Shown piece after piece: positions 35,711-44,013 of a DNA stretch of 64,000 nt. Origin of the DNA: FEN-1297 sp963834015 (GTDB lineage Bacteria > Bacteroidota > Ignavibacteria > Ignavibacteriales > Ignavibacteriaceae); NCBI GenBank assembly GCA_963834015.1, contig CAWIAG010000004.1:620001-684000 (forward strand). The letters are read 5' to 3'. Made by a program: the position numbers and the translations under genes. Positions within the stretch are counted from its first letter, which is position 1. Each line of letters begins with the position of its first letter. A model generated the notes under the pieces. The model saw nothing but the letters and a program-made list of their open reading frames with translations. It was not told where the DNA came from and ran no database searches.

Positions 35711-36556
35711 ATGGATAAAATTCAAAATTCCGATTATTACGGACTTAAACGTCTTGAGTCCAAGAACGCTAAAAATGCTATTATTCAAAAGCTTGCTCAG
35801 GATTTTAACCTTACTCCTATTATCGCCGAAGCTTTTTATAAGCAAGTTTCTATATACTTCCAGGAACATTCCAATATAACTCTTTCCAGTGGTGAAGTTT
35901 CTTATGAAGCTGTTTGTTCAACTGAACCGGCTGGTAAACACATTAGGCTTACCCGCAAGGTTACCTGCCGCCTGAAGCTTATGGACATTAACTCTGACTT
36001 TGATGTACTCGCTAACTTTGGCCTTGCAGGCATGAGAAGACTCCGTATTGAACGCCTTACAAGACAAGCCTATGACCAGGGCGCTCTGCTTACTTATGAA
36101 GATCTGGCTTTGCTGCTGACCACCTCGCCTGCTACCGTTAAAAGAGATATCTTCTTCCTTCGCAAAGACGGTAAGTTCATTATGACAAGAGGTACCAAGC
36201 TTGATATGGGACCGGGTCTTTCTCATAAGTCTATCATTCTTGACCTGTACTTCAAAGGCTATTCTTTTACTGATATTGAACTCAAAACCAATCACTCTGA
36301 GACTTCCGTTAAAAGATACCTGGCTGATTTTATCCAGGTAGCTACTCTTCATAATCAAAAATTCTCACCGCAGCAAATCAGGCTTATTGCTCAAAAGTCC
36401 GATCGCCTCGTCAGAGAGTATATCCAACTTTATGACATCTACTATAAGCTTGATAATAAACGTCTTTTGGATATCTTTTCTCCAGAACCGGCTGACGCTG
36501 ACTTTAAAAAAAAATCCGGCATTCCTTCCCGCTCAGGAGGCAATGACAATGAGTAA
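35711..36556 (+). CDS. DUF1670-like protein A with two helix-turn-helix segments
   Basis: 281 aa, soluble, basic. The start has a strong SD (ggagga) 6 nt upstream. The family name DUF1670 is assigned from memory of its conserved core (RLTRQAYDQGALLTYEDLALLL, shown here in part) and should be checked. Residues ~127-149 (TYEDLALLLTTSPATVKRDI) and ~183-205 (SFTDIELKTNHSETSVKRYL) both read as helix-turn-helix units, so DNA binding is likely. The C-terminal ~25 residues are charged and loose. It is paralogous to the next gene, which overlaps it by 8 bp. A role in transposition or regulation of the element is inferred, not shown. Confidence 0.75.
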   Translation: MDKIQNSDYYGLKRLESKNAKNAIIQKLAQDFNLTPIIAEAFYKQVSIYFQEHSNITLSSGEVSYEAVCSTEPAGKHIRLTRKVTCRLKLMDINSDFDVLANFGLAGMRRLRIERLTRQAYDQGALLTYEDLALLLTTSPATVKRDIFFLRKDGKFIMTRGTKLDMGPGLSHKSIILDLYFKGYSFTDIELKTNHSETSVKRYLADFIQVATLHNQKFSPQQIRLIAQKSDRLVREYIQLYDIYYKLDNKRLLDIFSPEPADADFKKKSGIPSRSGGNDNE

Positions 36557-37367
36557 AGCTTTAACTAAACAACAAATTCAACTCAAAAAATTCAGGCGTC
36601 TTAGCGATAAATCTCTTGAGCAGCTTTTGCTGCACCGCTTTCTTAATAACTACGGATATGACAGAGGTGAGATTACTGCTAAAGCCATTATCAACGATAT
36701 CCTTCAGCTTGTTGACCATTACTTCCTTGTCTCAACCCTGGATGACGACCTTCACCATATTAATTACGGACAGCTTGTCTGGATGGCCGTACCGGTTGAT
36801 GAGTTCCCGCAGAGAAGTAAATCTATTGCCGCTACAAGGCTTAAGCCAGTGGTGCTTTCCTTCATTAACGATGAAGATATCTCCCACATTGCTCACGGTT
36901 TCGATTCTAAATCCCTTCGTAAAAACAGGCTTAAGCGATGGGGTGATCAAGCTTTTGACCAGGGCGCTTTACTTACTCAGCTTGACCTTGCTGCACTTCT
37001 CGGTGTTTGTGATGCTGTCGTTAGTCAGTATGTGCAGGAAATTCAAACCGATGGCCATTTACTCCCAACAAGGGGTAACATTCATGATCTCTCTGGAGCT
37101 ATCACTCATAAAAGAGAAATTATTACTCTGTATCTGCAAGGCTTTCTTACTCCTGATATTGCGCTTAAAACCAATCACTCTAAAGAAGCCGTCGACCGTT
37201 ACATCAAAGACTACCACAGAGTGGAGATTCTATGGTATCACGATATTAAAGACCCGGATAAAATCTCTATGTTATCAAGATTATCTAAGCGAGTTGTCCA
37301 ACAGTATATTGACCTTTTGCCATCTAAATTGAAAAACAGTTTGTCAAAGAACGATGGTAAAACCTAA
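36549..37367 (+). CDS. DUF1670-like protein B, paralogue of A
   Basis: 272 aa from ATG 36549 (MSKALTKQQ), chosen because AGGAGG at 36535-36540 is 8 nt upstream; an ATG at 36543 is only 2 nt from it. The start overlaps the stop of gene A (atgagtaa), so the two are translationally coupled. Shares the order of protein A: AFDQGALLTQLDLAALLG then a first HTH (~144-163), THKREIITLYLQGFLTPDIA with a second HTH (~200-219, ALKTNHSKEAVDRYIKD), and a tail VVQQYIDLL. The N-terminal third differs from A. The pair probably works as a heteromeric complex on DNA; this is inference. Confidence 0.75.
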   Translation: MSKALTKQQIQLKKFRRLSDKSLEQLLLHRFLNNYGYDRGEITAKAIINDILQLVDHYFLVSTLDDDLHHINYGQLVWMAVPVDEFPQRSKSIAATRLKPVVLSFINDEDISHIAHGFDSKSLRKNRLKRWGDQAFDQGALLTQLDLAALLGVCDAVVSQYVQEIQTDGHLLPTRGNIHDLSGAITHKREIITLYLQGFLTPDIALKTNHSKEAVDRYIKDYHRVEILWYHDIKDPDKISMLSRLSKRVVQQYIDLLPSKLKNSLSKNDGKT

Positions 37368-37395
37368 TGTTTTATTTCTAATTTTTCTTAATTTT

Positions 37396-37422
37396 AGGGA
37401 AACGACTTGTTTTCGTTTCCCT
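37396..37422 (+). terminator. terminator inside the DUF1670-like element
   Basis: Perfect 10-bp stem agggaaacga / tcgtttccct with a 7-nt loop, followed by ttatt. It lies 28 bp after the stop of gene B and before the right inverted repeat. Confidence 0.8.
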
Positions 37423-37482
37423 TTATTCAGTGTTTCTGTTACTTTGTTCTTATTTAACTTATTTAATTTTAACTACTTAGTC

Positions 37483-37500
37483 TCTCATGTGGTCATTTGA
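37483..37500 (-). repeat. right terminal inverted repeat of the DUF1670-like element
   Basis: On the minus strand tcaaatgaccacatgaga; 16 of 18 identical to the left repeat. Confidence 0.65.
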
Positions 37501-37502
37501 TA

Positions 37503-40500
37503 CTATTTCATATACATAATTTTTTTAGTTTGCACATAATTTCCTGCTCTAAGCTGGTAAAAATATATTCCGCTTGATAGGTGTTTACCGCTTGAAAGGT
37601 TCATTGGATTGAATGAAACGGAATGAACACCGGCATTCTGATATCCGTTTACAAGGGTAGTGATTTCATTACCAAGTATATCATATACTTTTAATGATAC
37701 TTTGCTGCGTTCTGCCATTTGCCAACTGATTATAGTTGAGGGATTAAACGGATTAGGGTAATTTTGTTCTAGCAAAGTTGTCTGTGGAAGTGTAACAGGC
37801 TTAGTTTGAACACCGGTTATTGTGCGGCTGCCCACAACAAACCATACAGGAAAAGTTGCATCTATAATGTAAGGTTGTGCAGTTCCCGATCCTGTAATAT
37901 AATCGGATCCTAAAGGCATTTGCTCAAGTGCATCATGTATTGCAGAATTGTATTCAATTTTGTTATGGTATACAATAGTTTTATCATCACCTGAGTATGA
38001 AGGGTATCCAATATCGGAAGTTAAGCTGTCAACTATTCCTGCACTCCATGTATTAAAATCTGCTGCCATAACAGCATACTTATTTGTAATCGTATTCAAA
38101 TAGTCAAAAGTAAACCGCGTTTGTGAAGTTTTTGAAAATGAAGGATTCCCAATATCTATTCCTTCTGCTTGTACAGGGAAAACAGTTTCTATATTTCCTG
38201 AATAAGTGTCAAGAATATTTATTGTCCAGAATGTAATTGCACCCGAAACTCCCTTTATATAATTGTAACAATCAAATAAAGGGTACTGGCCTGTAGGATC
38301 AAACGACATTTCATCTGCATATAATGCAGTAGCCGGATTAGTTCTGGCGTCATATGCGGGTGTCCTTATTTTGTATGCTGCACTCTTAGAAGTATCAATA
38401 AGGTCAAAATAAAAAATAGTTGTATCTACAGATTTAGTAGTAATTGCAAAGCTGTTTAAACCGGGCCCGATTGCTATACTTCCCCAAATACCGCTGTTGT
38501 CCAAAACTTCTTCCTGTGGATTTTGCGGATTTGCATATATAGCCCTTAAATTATAACTACCGTCAATAAAAAGAATCAATCCTGAAGTATCTGTAACAGC
38601 AGGCTTATTATAAACCTTTGTTTGTGATAAAGCATAATATGTGGGGCTTGAAGTGCTTGTTGTAGATATATAGATGGAATTTCCATCGTTCGAAGCCGTA
38701 TTAACTGCCAGCATCCAATTTTGCCCTGTCAATTGTGTTTGAACAGGTGGAGGCGTTGATGTGTCTTCAGTTACCCACACATTATCCCATGCAGTTTGTA
38801 CCGCTTTTAATTCATTGCTTGAAGCACCAAATAATTCTGTTGCTGCTTTTTCAGTAGCTATTCTCTCATCAACAAATTGGGATGTATGTATCAGGTATGA
38901 GGTTTCAATCAGGTACCAGATTTTCCCGGCAGAAGCCCGGCCAATTGTCGAAGCAACGTAATAAAATGCATGATTCGGTATACCGCTGTTAACGTGCACT
39001 CCGCCATTATCATTTGTGGTAGTTACATATTCACTTAAAACTGCAGGCTGCCAGCATGGATCCTGATCACTTGAACCTTGGTTATGAGGATTACTCATAT
39101 CACGTAAAGCGCCAGAAGGAAATACCTTGAAATCCTTTATTATTTTAGAACCAAGCTGCCAGTTTGTTGTATCAACCAGTTTGCCAAAAACATCAGACAT
39201 AGATTCATTTAATGCACCCGATTGATCCAGGTATTCCAAATTTGAGGTATTCTGGGTAACACCGTGAGTCATTTCATGTGAACCTACATCAAGTCCACCG
39301 GCCAAAGGTTTAAAATAGAATCCTCCGTCGCCGTAGCACATAACACTGCCCGACCAAAAAGCATTTGCCATTGGTTGGCCGTTTTGTGTGGCATGAATTA
39401 TGGAATAAATCGTCATGCCTTTATCATCAATTGAGTTGCGGCTATGCACATTTAAGTAATATTGATATGTTGTTAAAGCATTATAGTCAGCTGAAACAGA
39501 CGATTCGTCACTCCATTGATCATTTGTTGATGTCACAAAATAATATTGAGATGTGCTTGATAAATCCGTATTCCTTAGATCTAAACACATTATACCGCCC
39601 ACCGGATCATTAAGTATTCGTGATTGCGTTGCATTAAACATTTTTTCTGAAGCATCAAGCATGTAGTAAGTACCGCCTGCATCATATGTCCAGAATGTTC
39701 TGGTAACGCCATTTAAGTCAACACCGGTTGCACTTGTCGCACCGTCATAACATAAATTGTTATAAGAATTTAATATTGAACCGCTATTCGCATCTACAAA
39801 ATAATGCCAGTCCTGAGCAAGCCCTGATCTTTCGTCTACATACCATGCCAAATGCGGCTGCTGATTTTTATCATGCCAGATTATCTTTTGTGCCGTTGGG
39901 CCTGAATAATTTAACAATTTGCTGAATTGATCTGATAATTTATTTATTGTAATGTGTTTTTGAAGATCACTTACTGCAGCAGTAATAGCAGAACTTGCAT
40001 TTATCTTCCCGGTAATATCGATGACCTGTGCCGGTGAAGGAGCCAATCTTCCTGTTAATGATAATACGTCACCCTGACTGTTCAAATGTACATATATATC
40101 TTTTCCCCAAACCTCAAGTCCCTGGTATCTTTGTGTATAGTGTAAGTGGGTAACCCCATAATCATCACTCTTTGAACTTAGTAGTGAAAACTCATTTTCA
40201 GGATCTGATATTTTTAACAGGGTCCTGTTATTCTTTAAGAAATTCATTGCCTGGACGGTTGGAACTTTATTAGACTGAACCGAAGCACCATTTTGTATCG
40301 ATGGCTGAACATCAATAAGGAGCGGCGTGCCAAAATCTTTATCCAGAACAATATTACTTATTGATTTGTTGCCGTGAATTGTAGTACTAGATAAAGATAA
40401 ACTTTTGAGAATATTTTTATTTCCTGCGGAAGTAGAAGAATTTATTGTATAAACCTTTGAATTTTTTGGGCTGATACCTGCTTTGTTCATGAAGGTTAAT

Positions 40501-40541
40501 AATTTAGAAGTAATATTTGATAAAGTAGTACTGCTAACCAA
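37503..40541 (-). CDS. M4 thermolysin-like metallopeptidase with T9SS sorting domain (signal peptide broken)
   Basis: 1012 aa from a TTG at 40541. Residues ~85-260 are FTP/PepSY-type propeptide. The M4 catalytic domain carries zinc motif H422EMTH426, Glu446 in GALNESMSD as third ligand, and His516 in NGGVHVNSGIPNHA as transition-state residue, so the protease is intact. A ~300-residue beta-rich region follows, then a T9SS sorting domain (EQNYPNPFNPSTI ... SSGIYFYQLRAG) ending KKIMYMK. The true gene start is an ATG at 40664 in the same frame, but two stops (TAA codon 4, TAG codon 29) cut off the signal peptide. It lies 12 bp after an emfourin-like gene, in operon order inhibitor then protease. 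Confidence 0.85.
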   Translation of the reverse strand: MVSSTTLSNITSKLLTFMNKAGISPKNSKVYTINSSTSAGNKNILKSLSLSSTTIHGNKSISNIVLDKDFGTPLLIDVQPSIQNGASVQSNKVPTVQAMNFLKNNRTLLKISDPENEFSLLSSKSDDYGVTHLHYTQRYQGLEVWGKDIYVHLNSQGDVLSLTGRLAPSPAQVIDITGKINASSAITAAVSDLQKHITINKLSDQFSKLLNYSGPTAQKIIWHDKNQQPHLAWYVDERSGLAQDWHYFVDANSGSILNSYNNLCYDGATSATGVDLNGVTRTFWTYDAGGTYYMLDASEKMFNATQSRILNDPVGGIMCLDLRNTDLSSTSQYYFVTSTNDQWSDESSVSADYNALTTYQYYLNVHSRNSIDDKGMTIYSIIHATQNGQPMANAFWSGSVMCYGDGGFYFKPLAGGLDVGSHEMTHGVTQNTSNLEYLDQSGALNESMSDVFGKLVDTTNWQLGSKIIKDFKVFPSGALRDMSNPHNQGSSDQDPCWQPAVLSEYVTTTNDNGGVHVNSGIPNHAFYYVASTIGRASAGKIWYLIETSYLIHTSQFVDERIATEKAATELFGASSNELKAVQTAWDNVWVTEDTSTPPPVQTQLTGQNWMLAVNTASNDGNSIYISTTSTSSPTYYALSQTKVYNKPAVTDTSGLILFIDGSYNLRAIYANPQNPQEEVLDNSGIWGSIAIGPGLNSFAITTKSVDTTIFYFDLIDTSKSAAYKIRTPAYDARTNPATALYADEMSFDPTGQYPLFDCYNYIKGVSGAITFWTINILDTYSGNIETVFPVQAEGIDIGNPSFSKTSQTRFTFDYLNTITNKYAVMAADFNTWSAGIVDSLTSDIGYPSYSGDDKTIVYHNKIEYNSAIHDALEQMPLGSDYITGSGTAQPYIIDATFPVWFVVGSRTITGVQTKPVTLPQTTLLEQNYPNPFNPSTIISWQMAERSKVSLKVYDILGNEITTLVNGYQNAGVHSVSFNPMNLSSGKHLSSGIYFYQLRAGNYVQTKKIMYMK

Positions 40542-40664
40542 CTTGACATTAGTTGATTGATTTGCCGGCTTTGTGGCCTATAATCTTTTACCAGGTTGAG
40601 CCGAGTAAGAATTGATTGACAGCAATAGAGCAAAAAAAATAGAACAGTATATTTATGTCTTCAT
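40542..40664 (-). pseudogene. broken signal-peptide region of the M4 peptidase gene
   Basis: In the frame of the protease the codons read MKT, stop, IYCSIFFALLLSINSYSAQ, GKRL, stop, ATKPANQSTNVK, then the body. The middle stretch is a clear Sec signal peptide ending SYSA-Q. The distance from the ATG to the TTG start is exactly 41 codons. The stops are TAA at codon 4 and TAG at 40580-40578. Only point changes are needed to restore the gene, so the damage is recent, unless readthrough occurs. Confidence 0.85.
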
Positions 40665-40676
40665 AACGGTAGTCCT

Positions 40677-41120
40677 TTATTTTTTTAATATAACTTTGAT
40701 TTCGGAAATTATTTCTTTTACTGAGGCGGACATATCTGCCGGAAGATTTGATCCGTTAAATGATATTTGATTTACCTGAATACCCTTGGCTGCCGCTAAA
40801 TATAAAGCATAGTTTCCAAATAATTTATTATGATATGTGAAAAGTCCAGGATTCTTTATTAATTGATTAAATGTTCGAATTAATTCACCGGATAACTTTT
40901 GAGAATGGTGGTTTTCCCTTTTACTGCTTAAGTTTTGTTCCCAGGATTTTAAAGTACCGTCACTGAATATTGTCAGACCGGATTCATAACCGGTAAATCT
41001 TTCGCCGTAATAATAATCTATTGGGTAATTGTTTTCTGCTGAATATAGTACTGTTGAACAGCAAGGGATGATCCAAAAAAACAATATTATTACTGCCGGT
41101 ACTTTAAATTTTTGGTGCAT
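40677..41120 (-). CDS. emfourin-like (M4 peptidase inhibitor-like) exported protein, copy 1
   Basis: 147 aa. N-terminal ~21 residues are a signal peptide, possibly lipoprotein type (WIIPCCS, Cys20/21). The mature part follows the emfourin plan: an opening strand with GERFTGYESGLTIFSDGT, an alpha segment KLSGELIRTFNQLIKNPGLF, a loop, a strand YALYLAAAKGIQVNQISFNG, and NLPADMSASVKEIISEI. Known emfourin (M4in) is the protein inhibitor encoded in one operon with protealysin, an M4 peptidase. Here the gene directly precedes the M4 peptidase by 12 bp. Inhibition is inferred from this resemblance and linkage. Paralogous to 42013-42456. Confidence 0.7.
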   Translation of the reverse strand: MHQKFKVPAVIILFFWIIPCCSTVLYSAENNYPIDYYYGERFTGYESGLTIFSDGTLKSWEQNLSSKRENHHSQKLSGELIRTFNQLIKNPGLFTYHNKLFGNYALYLAAAKGIQVNQISFNGSNLPADMSASVKEIISEIKVILKK

Positions 41121-41523
41121 TAATTACCTCAAAAATATTGAAGAAAGATATTAAATAAAAGAGTTGATTATTTTAATTAAGGAGATATCCTTTCACTGAC
41201 ATTTTGTCAGGTCACTCCGTATATTGGGAAAATCTAAATTTATACCTGTAATTAATTATCGAACTTTATTTTAATTAAATTTAATTTATTCTATTTTTAA
41301 CCAATTTCGATACAAAGTGTGCCGGTTTAGCTTTTATTTAAGGGAATTATGCCCAAAATGTATCCTTTAACTTAAAACGGATAATTGTATTTAAAAAAAT
41401 TGTAGTTTTTGTAAATTGAATGAGCTTAACTTTCGAAGTTCGGTTTACGGCATTAAAAATTTACTATGTCAGTATTGTAATAAAATCCTGACTATTATAA
41501 ATGTCGCTATTTTAGGAGGATCA
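41121..41523. other. intergenic region upstream of emfourin-like copy 1
   Basis: AT-rich, with no ORF or recognised RNA. Should hold the promoter of the inhibitor-protease operon near 41130-41300. 'ttaattacctcaaaaa' reads as tttttgaggtaattaa upstream of the minus-strand ATG, a weak SD. Confidence 0.4.
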
Positions 41524-41990
41524 TTTTTTAGTTTGTATGTAATTTCCTGCTCTAAGCTGGTAAAAATATATTCCGCTTGATAGGTGTTTGTCACTTGCCA
41601 GATTCATAGGGTTGACGGAACATGAATGACTACCTGCATTCTGAAATCCGTTTGCAAGAGTGGCTATTTCATTACCAAGTATGTCGAATACTTTTATTGA
41701 TACATTGCCTGCCTATGCTAATTGTCAGTTGATCATGGTTGACGGGTTAAACGGATTCGAATAATTTTGTTCAAGCAAAGTTGACTGTGAAAGCGTAACA
41801 GGTTTAGTCCGAAATTCGGTTATTGTAAGGCTGCCTACAAGAAACCATACCTGGAAGGTTACATATGAACGATATTGCACTGATGTTCTGGAACCCGCAA
41901 GACAATCTGGCGGCGGGGCATTTCTTCAACCTCATGATGAATTGATGAATTATCTTTTACTATAGAACAAATAAAATAATCCGGTATCTA
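41524..41990 (-). pseudogene. remnant of a second M4 peptidase gene (sorting domain and start only)
   Basis: Nucleotide similarity with the 3' end of the intact gene is plain: 'taatttcctgctctaagctg' and 'aatatattccgcttgatagg' occur in both (37540 and 41541 regions). Similarity runs through the T9SS domain and ~150 codons of C-terminal region with many substitutions and stops, then stops near 41945. The next bases (41960-41990) resemble the start region of the intact gene (agaaca, ttcataac). The ~2.5-kb catalytic part is deleted. Confidence 0.8.
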
Positions 41991-42012
41991 TTTGACTTCA
42001 TAACCTAGGCAT

Positions 42013-42456
42013 TTATTTAGTATAGATGGTTTTAATTTCAGAAATTAAATCTTTTATTGAAGCAGGCATATCTGCCGGAAGGTCTGATCCGTTAAATGAT
42101 ATTTGATTTACCTGAATACCTTTAGTTACAGTTAAATAGGTTGTATAATTTCCGGAAAATTTATTATGATAAGAGAAAAATTCGGAATCATTAATGGTTT
42201 CATTCAATTGTAAAAACTGTTCATCGGATAGTTTTAAAGAATCGGTAATTTGTCTTGAAGACTTTAAATTTTGCCGCCACAATTTTACTGTCCCGTCACT
42301 GAATATTGTAAGCCCTGATTGAATGCCTGTAAAACCTCCGCCCAAGAAGTATTCAACCCTGAAATTATCGTCTGTTATGTATTGAATGTTCGAAGAACAG
42401 GAAATGTATGATAACAATAATATTGATATTGCGGCAAATTTAAATAATTGCTGCAT
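42013..42456 (-). CDS. emfourin-like (M4 peptidase inhibitor-like) lipoprotein, copy 2
   Basis: 147 aa. Lipoprotein signal LLLSYISCSSN with Cys20. The mature sequence matches the emfourin pattern more closely than copy 1: EYFLGGGFTGIQSGLTIF resembles the SGGFAGI opening of emfourins, LSDEQFLQLNETINDSEFF the central helix, TTYLTVTKGIQVNQISFNG the long strand, and SDLPADMPASIKDLISEI the C-terminal helix. The paralogue at 40677-41120 shares the blocks SGLTIFSDGT and GIQVNQISFNGS. The protease that should follow is reduced to a remnant, so this is an inhibitor without its adjacent target. It might still act on the surviving peptidase. Confidence 0.72.
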   Translation of the reverse strand: MQQLFKFAAISILLLSYISCSSNIQYITDDNFRVEYFLGGGFTGIQSGLTIFSDGTVKLWRQNLKSSRQITDSLKLSDEQFLQLNETINDSEFFSYHNKFSGNYTTYLTVTKGIQVNQISFNGSDLPADMPASIKDLISEIKTIYTK

Positions 42457-42782
42457 AAATTCCCTTTTTGGTTATTAAAAAATGCTATTAATTGAAAAAA
42501 TGAAAATAATAAATACTAAGAATTGTTTTCTTCCAGTTTCTGCTCAGCCATTTCATGTAAAATAAATATATTATGTTTAGCAAACTGAACTTATTGTAGA
42601 TTATCATTAGATGCAAATTATTTCAAATACCGGCCAGATATAATACGGCCGGCTCAATAATGAATTGAGAAGATATTTATCTTTTATTATCGGATGCTCC
42701 TAACCTATTTTTTATTTAGATATGCGGTTATTTTGCCTAATAGAACATTAATTAAAATTATATGAAGGAAGTGAACTGGTAT
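42457..42782. other. intergenic region, nothing recognised
   Basis: 326 bp AT-rich spacer between the ParA-like gene and emfourin-like copy 2 (both minus strand). Contains an imperfect ggcc-rich palindrome (ggccagatataatacggccgg, ~42635) but no gene or clear terminator. Confidence 0.35.
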
Positions 42783-43553
42783 TTAGTCCGGATTGTTTAA
42801 CAAAATTTCCTTTGTAAGACTCAAGTATGCCTGGGATCCGAGTGCTTTCAAATTATATAATATGGCAGGTTTATGAAAAAACTCAGCCTCTGTTAAAGTC
42901 GTATTTTTGGGTATTACCGTTTCGAATAAGTAGCTTCCATATCCCTTAACCAATTCTTTATCGGTTAATAACCAGGCTCTTGTATCCGATTCATACATAG
43001 TTCGTAGGATACCTTCTATTTTAAGCGCGGAATTATAATGACTCTTTATCCAAAAATAGTATTCGAACATTTTCCTCAATGCAAGAATGGAGAAATCTCC
43101 TGCTTTAATTGGAATAAGCAGAGAATCGGCAGTAGTTAATGCAATTGAAGTTAGGCCCTTTAATGATGGAGGACAATCTATTATGATATATTCGTAAGAA
43201 CTAAGCTCAGGCGAATTGAGAATATTTTTAAATAGGTATACATGGCTTGTCAGCCGGATTAATCTTTCCTCAATATCCGGCGTGGAAATATCTGAGGGTA
43301 TAAAATCTAAAAATTCCAGATCGGTTTTGTTTATGACTTGCATTATTGACTTGGCAAAACTGAATACTTTGAAAATACCGGTATCATTTTTATCATGTTC
43401 CGATTTTAAAAAACCGGTGCATGATCCCGAAGGGTCAAAATCAATTAGTAATGTTTTTTTTTCGGCAGCGGCTAAACAAGCGGATAAATTTATAGCAGTG
43501 GTGGTTTTTCCCACGCCCCCTTTACCAACTGCAATCGCTATTATCTTCCTCAT
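42783..43553 (-). CDS. orphan ParA/Soj-type ATPase
   Basis: 256 aa, cytoplasmic. Deviant Walker A KGGVGKTTT at residues 11-19, switch I-type DFDPSGSCTG (~38-47), Walker B IIIDCPPSLKG, and a typical ParA C-terminus. These ATPases position DNA, plasmids or protein clusters. No ParB, parS or partner gene is next to it; a TPR protein lies ~460 bp upstream on the same strand. It could serve plasmid-like partition, protein-array positioning, or be a leftover of an integrated element. Confidence 0.88.
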   Translation of the reverse strand: MRKIIAIAVGKGGVGKTTTAINLSACLAAAEKKTLLIDFDPSGSCTGFLKSEHDKNDTGIFKVFSFAKSIMQVINKTDLEFLDFIPSDISTPDIEERLIRLTSHVYLFKNILNSPELSSYEYIIIDCPPSLKGLTSIALTTADSLLIPIKAGDFSILALRKMFEYYFWIKSHYNSALKIEGILRTMYESDTRAWLLTDKELVKGYGSYLFETVIPKNTTLTEAEFFHKPAILYNLKALGSQAYLSLTKEILLNNPD

Positions 43554-44013
43554 AAAGGAGGTATAAAAATTATAAGGTCTGTTTATTTAAAAATACTGCT
43601 GTTTAATTTTCTAATAATTTTAAATACCGCTCAAAGCAAACATTGATCCGGCTTACCCAAAATAAATTATACATGCGCGATCAAATTGTAATGCAAAACT
43701 TAATTAATTCTTTTTGGCTTTTAATAATTATTTTAGACCAAAACCCGGACTCAGACAAAACTTACTTAATAAATTTGCTATTATTCAATTATTTTTGCAT
43801 TTCAAAATAAAGATTTGACGGGATAAATCCTTGCAAATTCTAATTAATAATTCAACAATTTTGCCCTGCGTCTGGCCGGGACATTTGACTTATGGCCCGG
43901 AATGTTGTTATTTTTTAGTTTAATCGGCTTTGAAATATATCCGTTTGAGGAGAATTGATAAGGTAAATTATTACTCATTCTTCTTAGTGCCATTGTAAAC
44001 TAAAGCGAATAAT
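43554..44013. other. intergenic region, nothing recognised
   Basis: 460 bp AT-rich, without ORF, repeat copy or structured RNA that I can support. Probably contains the parA promoter. Confidence 0.35.

Larger units (their letters stand above)
35661..37500 (+). mobile_element. putative 1.84-kb mobile element: two DUF1670-like genes between inverted repeats
   Basis: Bounded by 18-bp imperfect terminal inverted repeats (16 of 18 match). Inside are a Shine-Dalgarno, two overlapping paralogous genes and a Rho-independent terminator, filling the space almost completely. The genes look richer in CTT/CTG and CGC codons than neighbours. No DDE, HUH or recombinase motif was recognised, and no clear target duplication is visible (flanks ...tttagg and tactat...). 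Its right end is 2 bp from the stop of the M4 peptidase gene. Confidence 0.55.

Noticed and set aside
36387..36548. Longer N-terminus for the second DUF1670-like protein
   Set aside because: The extra residues are antisense-like noise from the overlapping first gene; AGGAGG places the start at 36549.
36616..37332. 238-codon plus-strand frame inside DUF1670-like gene B
   Set aside because: Shadow frame of the real gene, with Leu/Ser-rich random composition.
40541..40541. TTG at 40541 as the natural start of the M4 peptidase
   Set aside because: It has no SD and would leave no signal peptide, while the in-frame upstream region clearly encodes one interrupted by stops.
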